Shown: piece after piece, positions 7,999 through 15,400 of the stretch
Numbering within the stretch: position 1 is the stretch's first letter
Layout: each line of letters starts with the position of its first letter
Assembly (NCBI GenBank): GCA_023428645.1
Contig: JAEYXD010000187.1
Location: forward strand, 1-18,904
Length of the DNA: 18,904 nucleotides
Direction: 5' to 3'
Source: Pseudomonadota bacterium
GTDB lineage: Bacteria > Pseudomonadota > Gammaproteobacteria > Steroidobacterales > Steroidobacteraceae
Translations under genes and position numbers: made by a program
Notes under the pieces: generated by a model
The model's input: the letters and a program-made list of their open reading frames with translations, nothing else
Database searches by the model: none
What the model was told of the DNA's origin: nothing

Positions 7999-8061
7999 AT
8001 GAAGATTCTCAGGGTCCTCCCAGCGATCGAGCTTTCTCAGTTGTACGCCGAGGAAGCATGA
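7999..8061 (+). CDS. Possible 20-residue leader peptide overlapping the LolA-like gene
   Basis: An ATG at 7999 opens a 20-codon frame (MKILRVLPAIELSQLYAEEA) whose TGA overlaps the ATG of the next gene as ATGA (8058-8061). AGG at 7987-7989 lies nine bases before the start. The overlap is the classic geometry for translational coupling. The peptide resembles nothing I recognise, and it could be chance. If the transcript begins downstream of 7999 it is not translated at all. Confidence 0.3.
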   Translation: MKILRVLPAIELSQLYAEEA

Positions 8062-8783
8062 TCGTGAACAGCTTGCTCGCAGATGTCATCGAAGCTCACG
8101 GCGGAATGAAACGCTGGTCTGGTTACAGCAAGGTCGAAGCCACTATTAGAAGTGGTGGTGGATTCTTCGCGCTGAAGGGGATTCTTCAGGACCCTGAGCC
8201 CCGACGGATCACCGTCTGGTTGCACGAGCAGCGCGTCTCTCTGCATCCGTATGGCGCTGCAGATCAGCGAAGTGTGTTCACGCCGGAACGGGTGGCTGTC
8301 GAGAGGCTTGATGGCACCGTGCTGTCGGAGCGTCTGGCGCCAAAGGACTCGTTCGTCGCTCATCAGATGCAGACACCTTGGGATCCCTTGCATCGGGCGT
8401 ACTTCAACGGCGAAGCGCTTTGGACGTACATGACGACTCCATTCCTTCTGGCGTTCGATGGTGTGAAGGTGGAAGAGATCGATCCCTGGATCGAAGCTGA
8501 GGAGACCTGGAGGGTTCTGCGTGCCCGATTTCCGGGCTCACTCGAGACACACAGTCTCGTGCAGGACTTCTACTTCGGATCCGACCTGCTGCTGCGCAGG
8601 CATGACTACAGCGTAAATATCGCCGGTGGATTCGCAGCGGCGCAACTCACGTCGAAGTATGTCGATGTAGACGGCATACGCGTGCCAACGCAGCGGCGCG
8701 CATACACGCGCGGGCCTGACGGACAACCGGTGAGGGAGATGCAGATGGTTTGGATCGACATCAGCGGGGTGCACTTTTCGTAA
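8058..8783 (+). CDS. Unrecognised protein, weakly LolA/lipoprotein-sorting-like
   Basis: This 241-residue soluble-looking protein has no signal peptide and no membrane segment. The start could be the ATG at 8058 or the GTG at 8064. GAGGA at 8050-8054 is three bases from the ATG and nine from the GTG, so the GTG is at least as likely. It opens with a conserved-looking AHGGMKRW motif and then alternates strand-like segments (VEATIRSGGGFF, RITVWLHEQRVSLHPYG). It has W/F-rich stretches such as FNGEALWTYMTTPFLLAF and ends with KYVDVDGIRVPTQRRAYTRG. The 'VDGIRVPTQRR' ending and the beta-rich pattern recall LolA-type or outer-membrane lipoprotein-sorting folds that bind hydrophobic ligands; this is a guess from pattern only. 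It is the first rightward gene of the locus, 92 bases before the MFS gene, and shares the operator-rich upstream region with K1. Confidence 0.75.
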   Translation: MIVNSLLADVIEAHGGMKRWSGYSKVEATIRSGGGFFALKGILQDPEPRRITVWLHEQRVSLHPYGAADQRSVFTPERVAVERLDGTVLSERLAPKDSFVAHQMQTPWDPLHRAYFNGEALWTYMTTPFLLAFDGVKVEEIDPWIEAEETWRVLRARFPGSLETHSLVQDFYFGSDLLLRRHDYSVNIAGGFAAAQLTSKYVDVDGIRVPTQRRAYTRGPDGQPVREMQMVWIDISGVHFS

Positions 8784-8804
8784 CTGACGCAGTTCTTTGA
8801 GACC

Positions 8805-8818
8805 GACACCAAGGTGTC
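8805..8818 (+). promoter_or_regulatory. Perfect operator palindrome upstream of the MFS/receptor/K2 operon
   Basis: GACACCAAGGTGTC is an exact inverted repeat, GACACC and GGTGTC around AA. It lies in the 92-base gap between the LolA-like gene and the MFS gene, about 57 bases before the GTG start. It is the best copy in the window and anchors the consensus. Confidence 0.7.
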
Positions 8819-8840
8819 ATCCCGCTGTGCCGCAGGGCCC

Positions 8841-8846
8841 TCTAAG
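8841..8846 (+). promoter_or_regulatory. Candidate -10 element of the MFS operon promoter
   Basis: TCTAAG matches four of six positions of TATAAT and begins about 30 bases from the centre of the perfect operator. The transcript would start near 8853, putting the operator centre near -41, the position where FixJ/StyR-type activators commonly sit. No separate -35 is apparent, as expected for an activator-dependent promoter. Confidence 0.35.
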
Positions 8847-8875
8847 CTGGGACTTCGGCTCGACAGGCAGAGACC

Positions 8876-10177
8876 GTGCGTCACACGTTCGATCATTCGC
8901 GCTTCAACCCGGCAACGATCATGGTCGTCATGATGTTCCTCGGTTATTCCGTGAACTTCATGGACCGGCAAATCGTCAGCGTGCTGGTAGAGCCCCTGAA
9001 GGCGGAGTTGGGCCTGTCGGATGGACAGATCGGGCTGCTGACCGGCCTGTCATTTGCGATCTTCTACTCCTCGATGAGCCTGCCCATCGCAGCCCTGGCC
9101 GACCGGTACTCGCGCAAACGCATCATCGTTTTCGCCATGGCGTTCTGGAGCGTGATGACTGCGCTCTTCGGCCTTGCGCAGACCTACAGCGACTTGCTTC
9201 TAACCCGCATGGCGGTAGGAGCCGGTGAAGCCGCCTTTGCTCCGGCCGCGTATTCCATGATCGCCGATTACTTTCCCGCCGATCGCCGCGGCACGGCGAT
9301 GGCGTTCGGGTCGATTGGTGCCATGGTCGGAACGGCGTTGGGACTGATGGTCGGCGGATATGTCGCTGAACATGCCGGTTGGCGCGAAGCCATGCTGGTC
9401 GCGGCCATACCCGGCACCGTAATCGCAGTGGCATTCGCAATGTTCGTTCGCGAGCCGATGCGCGGTTCGTGCGGTGGAGTTGCAGCAGCGCCTCGACGGC
9501 ATTCCATCCTTGCCTTCATGCGCAACCCCGCCTACGTCCTGCTTGTGAGCGCCGCAGGCGTTGCAATGTTCGTGTTGTTCGCGTGCGTGCATTGGTTTCC
9601 GGCTTATCTGATTCGTTCCCATCAGATGAGCCAGAGTTCTGTAGGAACGTTCCTCGGACTCGTGCTCGGCGGTGCAGGTGTCGCAAGTTTTCTCATCGGC
9701 GGCTACGCAACCGATCACTGCTCTCGTCGGGATGTTCGTTGGGGTGCCTGGATTCCGGCCTTGGGTGCGCTCGCCGGTTTACCGCTGCTGGCTGCAGCGC
9801 TCTGCGCGAGTGATCGTTCCGCTACGCTGATGCTGTTCGGGCTGGGGTACTTCGCGATCATGCTGATGAACGCCCCCATCATCGCCATCATTCCCAGCCT
9901 CGTGCCTGTCGCTGTCAGGGCACGGGCGATCGCTGTTTTCATGGTAGTGACGACGCTCGCGGTGGGATTCGGGCCCACGGTGGCGGGATTCCTTTCCGAG
10001 ATCTATCGGTCCGAGGCCGGCACCGATTCACTCCGACTCGCGCTCATGACGTTGACGCCGATCCTGGCGATTGCGCCAGTGCTGCTCCTGTTTGCGGCGC
10101 CTCGCTTCGTCGACCGCTATGAACTGCTGGCGGTCGAAGCCCCGGTTGCAGTGGGAAGCCTCGACAGTCGCATGTAG
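8876..10177 (+). CDS. MFS transporter, 12 membrane helices
   Basis: This 433-residue inner-membrane carrier is of the Major Facilitator Superfamily. The GTG start at 8876 has AGG at 8865-8867, and an in-frame stop lies upstream at 8843, so no longer form is possible. Helix 1 carries YSVNFMDRQIVSVLVEP and is followed by LKAELGLSDGQIGLLTGLSF. Motif A between helices 2 and 3 reads ALADRYSRKR. Hydrophobic segments continue in two bundles with a basic middle loop near residues 195-210 and a short C-terminal tail. This subgroup is common in sphingomonads and Steroidobacter-like bacteria beside TonB-dependent receptors. Known relatives move small organic acids or aromatic compounds; the substrate here is unknown. 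The receptor gene follows after 23 bases, so both probably import one substrate across the two membranes. Confidence 0.92.
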   Translation: MRHTFDHSRFNPATIMVVMMFLGYSVNFMDRQIVSVLVEPLKAELGLSDGQIGLLTGLSFAIFYSSMSLPIAALADRYSRKRIIVFAMAFWSVMTALFGLAQTYSDLLLTRMAVGAGEAAFAPAAYSMIADYFPADRRGTAMAFGSIGAMVGTALGLMVGGYVAEHAGWREAMLVAAIPGTVIAVAFAMFVREPMRGSCGGVAAAPRRHSILAFMRNPAYVLLVSAAGVAMFVLFACVHWFPAYLIRSHQMSQSSVGTFLGLVLGGAGVASFLIGGYATDHCSRRDVRWGAWIPALGALAGLPLLAAALCASDRSATLMLFGLGYFAIMLMNAPIIAIIPSLVPVAVRARAIAVFMVVTTLAVGFGPTVAGFLSEIYRSEAGTDSLRLALMTLTPILAIAPVLLLFAAPRFVDRYELLAVEAPVAVGSLDSRM

Positions 10178-10200
10178 TTCGCAACCTGCGGAGTGCCACG

Positions 10201-12402
10201 ATGAAGAGCAACGGTCGACGCGAGTCATACAAGGCGAATGCGAATCCCGCACGCTGGGCTCTGGTGGTGGGCCTGCAGTCTTTTGCAGCCGTGGCGCTTT
10301 CGGCTGAGTTCCCAGCGAAGGAGACATCGGCGCCGCTCGCCGAGGTGCTGGTCACAGCGCAACGTCGTGCAGAAGAGCAGCAGTCGATCCCGCTGGCCGT
10401 GGCTGCGCTGTCGGGAAAACAGTTGATGCAAGCGGGTGCCTCGAACGCGGTGAGCTTGTCGCTCGCGGTTCCAGGCTTGATGTACATGCAGGGCGCCAAT
10501 GCCTCGACACCTTTCATTCGCGGCATCGGCACGACGACCAACTCAGCAGGGGCTGAAGCCTCGGTTGCCACATACGTCGATGGCACCTATGTCAGCAGCG
10601 CCACTGCAACATTGTTCGAGTTCAGTGATGTCGAACGGGTCGAGATCCTGAAGGGTCCTCAGGGCACTTTATTCGGGCGCAATGCCACGGGCGGCGTCGT
10701 GCATATCATCACCAAGGATCCGGCCTTCGTGCCTTTCGTCGAGGCGAACGTCGGCTACGCCAACTTTGAGACAACCTCGGCATCCTTCTATGGAACGTTA
10801 CCCGTCACCGACGAAGTCGCTGTGAGTCTGTCTGCGTATGGACGCGATCAAGTTGAAGGGTGGGGCACGAATCTGGTCACGGGACAACCGACATTCACGC
10901 GCAGGGACTTCGGCACGCGTTCCAAAGTGCTCTGGCTGCCCAGCGCAAAGTCACGAATCACTCTGGCTGCAGATTACAACCGCGCACGCAATCAGGATGG
11001 GCTTGGCTACCACCTCTTGCCGTCCGCGCTCGGCAGCGATGGAACATCCGGCTACCGTGGCTTCTACAACACCTACGATGACCCGAACGATTACAGCGAT
11101 GTGCGGCAAGCCGGCGTGAGCCTGACGGCACAGCATGACTGGGCGTCCAGCCGACTGGTCAGCATCACGGCCTGGCGGAACGTCGATGCCTTCATGCAGT
11201 TCGATCAGGATGCCACACCGATCGAGATCGTCACGGCGCCGATCTCTCAGCATGCACGCACGGTCACGCAAGAGTTGCAGCTACTGTCTGGGGAGGGCGC
11301 CTCCATTCCCTGGATCGCTGGCCTTTACTACTACGACGACTTCTCCTCCTACGATCCGCTGGCGTTACGCGGCAAGGCCGTAGCGCCAGCGGACGAGCGT
11401 CAGATCTGGAGTTCGCAACGCTCGAAATCCTATGCCGCATTCGGACAGTTCACGCCCGAGATCGCGACCGACACGCACCTGACGCTCGGCACGCGCTACA
11501 CGAGAGATGAGCGTGATGTGAGCGGGAGAACTCTCGCTCTTTCCGGAGCGAATGTTTCTGCGCTCACGAGCGCAACCGACAGCGCCTCATGGAGCAAGGT
11601 GACTTGGCGAGTGGCCGTGGATCATCGATTCAACGACGAGGTGATGGCATTCGTCTCTGCAGATCGCGGCTTCAAGAGCGGCATCTATAACTTGGTGTCC
11701 TATGCGGCTCCCCCTGTGCGCCCGGAGACGCTCGACGCCTATCAGCTTGGCGTGAAAACGCAGTGGTTGGATCATCGCCTGCGGCTCAACGCCACGGCGT
11801 TCTATTACGACTATGAAGACATGCAGGTGCAGAAGCTCGTAACCGGAACGACCTTGCTGCTGAATGCTGCTGGCGCGGTGATCAAGGGGCTCGACGCGGA
11901 CGCGACCATCGCTGTGAGCGAGGCGCTCACCCTGCGTGGCGGCGTTGGTCTCGCGAGAGGGCGCTACACCGACTTCTACGATGCACCCTTTTTCTTTCCG
12001 GCACTGGACTTGAGTGGGCGACCGGTGGGCGGCAACCGTCAGGTCATCGGCGATGCCAGCGATCTGCACACGGTTCGCACGCCGGAGCAGACAGCGAACC
12101 TGGGTGTCGACTATCGGGCGGCTGCGCTGGGCGGCGATGTGAACTTCGCCGTCAACTACTACTACAACGGCGGGTTTGCGTGGGACCCGGATAACCGCCT
12201 TCAGCAGTCGAGCTATCAAGTTGCAAATGCGTCCATCGAATGGACCGCGCCCGGCAATGCCTGGAGCGTGCGGCTATGGAGCCGCAATCTAACCAACGCG
12301 CATTTCTGCGCGTACGCGGCCGCGCGTCCATTCCTTGATTCGTGCTCGCCGGCGCCGCCGCGAACCTACGGCGTCACCTTCAGTGCCCGCTATCGGCCGT
12401 AA
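10201..12402 (+). CDS. TonB-dependent outer-membrane receptor
   Basis: This 733-residue receptor starts at an ATG with GGAG seven bases upstream. The N-terminus is basic, followed by a hydrophobic stretch ending near ALSA (about residue 35), a Sec signal peptide. A TonB box-like LAEVLVTAQRR follows. The plug domain shows PLAVAALSGKQL, PFIRGIGT, YVDGTYV, ERVEILKGPQGTLFGRNATGG and INIITK-like VVHIITKDP. The remaining ~500 residues alternate in beta-strand fashion, and the last strand is YGVTFSARYRP. Length and motifs fit the family used for large or scarce nutrients and many xenobiotics. The terminal residue is proline after an R-Y-R, instead of the usual aromatic end; this may be a minor assembly-signal variant. 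K2 begins nine bases after the stop, which implies that the sensor is made together with the receptor. Confidence 0.95.
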   Translation: MKSNGRRESYKANANPARWALVVGLQSFAAVALSAEFPAKETSAPLAEVLVTAQRRAEEQQSIPLAVAALSGKQLMQAGASNAVSLSLAVPGLMYMQGANASTPFIRGIGTTTNSAGAEASVATYVDGTYVSSATATLFEFSDVERVEILKGPQGTLFGRNATGGVVHIITKDPAFVPFVEANVGYANFETTSASFYGTLPVTDEVAVSLSAYGRDQVEGWGTNLVTGQPTFTRRDFGTRSKVLWLPSAKSRITLAADYNRARNQDGLGYHLLPSALGSDGTSGYRGFYNTYDDPNDYSDVRQAGVSLTAQHDWASSRLVSITAWRNVDAFMQFDQDATPIEIVTAPISQHARTVTQELQLLSGEGASIPWIAGLYYYDDFSSYDPLALRGKAVAPADERQIWSSQRSKSYAAFGQFTPEIATDTHLTLGTRYTRDERDVSGRTLALSGANVSALTSATDSASWSKVTWRVAVDHRFNDEVMAFVSADRGFKSGIYNLVSYAAPPVRPETLDAYQLGVKTQWLDHRLRLNATAFYYDYEDMQVQKLVTGTTLLLNAAGAVIKGLDADATIAVSEALTLRGGVGLARGRYTDFYDAPFFFPALDLSGRPVGGNRQVIGDASDLHTVRTPEQTANLGVDYRAAALGGDVNFAVNYYYNGGFAWDPDNRLQQSSYQVANASIEWTAPGNAWSVRLWSRNLTNAHFCAYAAARPFLDSCSPAPPRTYGVTFSARYRP

Positions 12403-12411
12403 CGCCTGAAC

Positions 12412-15400
12412 ATGATTCTTTCCGGTCAAGCCTCACTACTGCTTCGATCTGGGGAAATCTCGCTTTATCGTCGCGCCTCTAGCGGAGCATCGGTGCTGTT
12501 CGCGATGGCCGAGAACGCATCGCCCGCATGCCTCAAGAGATTGGAACAAGAGTACGCGCTGCGGGATGAGTTGCATTCGACATGGGCCGCGCGCCCCGTG
12601 CATCTCTCACGAGATGCGGGTCGTGTGACCATGACACTCGAAGATCCTGGCGGTGAGCCGCTTGATCGGGTGCTCAAAGGCCCGACGGATCCGGGCATCG
12701 TGTTGAGGATCGCGCTCGGGCTGGCTCGAACGCTTCAGCACCTGCATGAACGCGGCATCATCCACAAAGACATCAAGCCGCAAAACATTCTGGTGAATGT
12801 GGCCAGTGGTGACACCTGGCTCATGGGCTTCGGGATCGCCTCACGCGCAACTCGCGAGCAGCAAAGCCCAGAGGCGCTGGAAGTGATCGCGGGTACCTTG
12901 GCCTACATGGCGCCCGAGCAGACCGGTCGCATGAACCGTTCGGTCGATTCGCGCAGCGACCTGTATTCGTTCGGAATCATTCTCTACGAGCTGTTGACGG
13001 GGGTGTTGCCATACGCCGCCTCCGATCCGCTCGAGTGGGTGCACTGTCACATCGCCCGGCTGGCAACGCCGCCGGCAAAGCGCAATCCATCGGTGCCCGC
13101 GCAGCTCTCGGCGATCACGATGAAGTTGATGGCGAAGACCGCAGAGGAGCGTTACCAAACCGCAGGCGGTGTCGAGGCCGATCTACGCGCGTGTCTGAGG
13201 CAATGGCAGTCCAGCGGCTCGATCGATGCGTTCCCGCTCGGCATGCACGATGCAGCGGGTCGGCTGGTGATGCCCGAGAAGTTGTATGGCAGAGAGCGCG
13301 AGATCGACCAGCTGCTCGCAGCGTTCGATCGTGTCGTGACCCATGGCGCGGCCGAGTTCGTGCTGGTCTCCGGCTACGCGGGAACTGGCAAGTCAGCCAT
13401 CGTGAACGAGCTGCATAAAGCCCTCGCTCCTTCGCGAGGGCTCTTTGCCGCGGGCAAATTCGATCAGTACAAGCGAGACATCCCGTATGCGACGCTGGGT
13501 CAGGCGTTTCAAACACTGGTGCGTAGTCTCTTGGCCAAGAATGAGACAGATCTGAAACGCTGGCGAAGCGAGTTGCAGCAGACGTTGGGCGCGAATGCTC
13601 AGCTGGTGATCAACCTCGTGCCGGAACTCGAATTGGTCATTGGCGCACAGCCCGCGGTCACTGATCTTTCCGCGCAGGATGCGAAGCATCGGTTTCAGTC
13701 GGTGCTCCAGGCCTTTCTCAGCGTCTTCGCGCGGAAGGAGCATCCGCTGGCATTGTTCCTCGACGATCTGCAATGGATTGATGGAGCCACCCTCGAACTG
13801 CTAGAACATCTCGCGACGCAATCGCAGTTGCGTTACCTGATATTGATCGGCGCATATCGCGACAACGAAATGGACGCCACGCATCCTCTGGTTCATGCGC
13901 GGCAGATCATCCGAAATAGCAGCGTGAGATTGCAGGAGATCGTACTCACGCCGCTGTCGATCTTCGATATCCAACAGCTGCTCGTGGATTGCCTGCGCAG
14001 CGAGCCGGCGCGGGCTGCATCGTTGGCGCATCTGATCCACACGAAGACTGCCGGCAATCCGTTCTTCGCCATGCAATTCATCGCCTCGCTGGCCGAGGAG
14101 GGCATGCTGACCTTCGATCGCACACCATGCCGCTGGGCCTGGGATGAAGATCGAATTCATGCAAAGGGTTACAGCGATAACGTCGCGGATCTGATGGTCG
14201 CCAAATTGAAGCGTCAGCCGCCAGCGTCGCAGAAGGCACTGCAGCAGTTGGCCTGCCTTGGCAGCATCGTAGAGCTCGATGAGCTCGCGGCGCTCTATGC
14301 CGGTGCCGTTGAGCAGGTGCATGGGGATTTGCGCGAGGCTGTGCGCGCCGGACTCGTTCTGCCGTCCAAGCGCGCCTACGCGTTTCTTCATGATCGCGTG
14401 CAGGAAGCGGCGTACCTGTCGATTCCAGCGGAAAAACGAGCCGCGATGCACTTACGCATCGGGCGCGGCCTTCTGGCAGGTAGCTCGCAAGCGCAGATCG
14501 AAGAAAACATTTTCGAGATCGTCAGTCAGCTCAACCGAGGTAGTAGTTTGATCACCGAGCGGCAGGAGCGTGCGCGTGTCGCTGAACTCAACCTGATCGC
14601 GGGCAAGCGTGCGAAGGCTTCGGTGGCTCACGCGGCTGCGCTTACCTATTTCTCCGCAGGACTGGCGATGCTCAGCAACGATGATTGGGAGCGGCGCTAT
14701 CGGCTGATGTTTGACCTGCAACTGAACCGCGCTCAGTGCGAGTTCCTCACGGGCGAAGTGACTGCAGCGGAAGAGCATTTGGACACATTGAGCGCGCACG
14801 CCGCGGACCTCACCGATCTTGCCGCTGTCATTCTGATCCAGGTCAATCTGCAGACCCTGCAGGGTCAGGCCGAGCGGGCGGTTGCGACCTGCCTGGGGTA
14901 CTTACAGCGCTTGGGGATCGTCTGGTCGGCGCATCCGAGCGATGCCGAGATACAGGAGGAGTATCAACACCTGCGTCGGCTGATCGGCGTCGAGCCAGTG
15001 GAGCGTTTTATCGATCTGCCGAGGATGGTGGATCCACAGTGGCTGCGTGTCGCGTTGATTCTGGGTGCACTTTCGGTGTCGGCGAACATGCTCGATACGC
15101 GTCTGATGGATCGTGTGATTTTGCGGATTGCTGTGACGAGCCTGAAGCACGGTATCTGCGATGAGTCGTGTGTCGCATTCGGGCATCTGGGCATGATCCT
15201 GGGGCCGCGCTTCGGTGACTACCGCACCGGCTATCGCTTCGGGCAGTTGAGCATCGATCTCATCGACAAGCTGAGGCTGGAGCGATTCAAAGCGCGGATC
15301 TATACATCGTTTGCGACCTTCGTCACGCCCTTTGTATCGCATGTGCGAGAAGGGTACCTGCTCGCGCGCCGCGCCTGCGATGTCGGCCCCCACACGCACG

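Larger units (their letters stand above)
7616..8057. promoter_or_regulatory. Divergent regulatory region between K1 and the LolA-like gene
   Basis: This is the control region of two divergent transcription units. It holds operator-like elements at 7775-7788, 7880-7893 and 7973-7986, extra half-sites at 7759-7764 and 7769-7774, a 9-bp inverted repeat at 7939-7970 and a 20-codon mini-ORF at 7999-8061. On the minus strand a -10-like TATTCT (7745-7750) lies about 31 bases from the centre of the nearest operator. That is the same distance as in front of the DJ-1-like gene, and it would put the K1 transcript start near 7738. This is one reason to prefer the downstream K1 start codon. Confidence 0.55.

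Noticed and set aside
11687..11700. ACTTGGTGTC resembling a half operator
   Set aside because: It lies inside the TonB receptor gene, only one half matches, and there is no promoter context.
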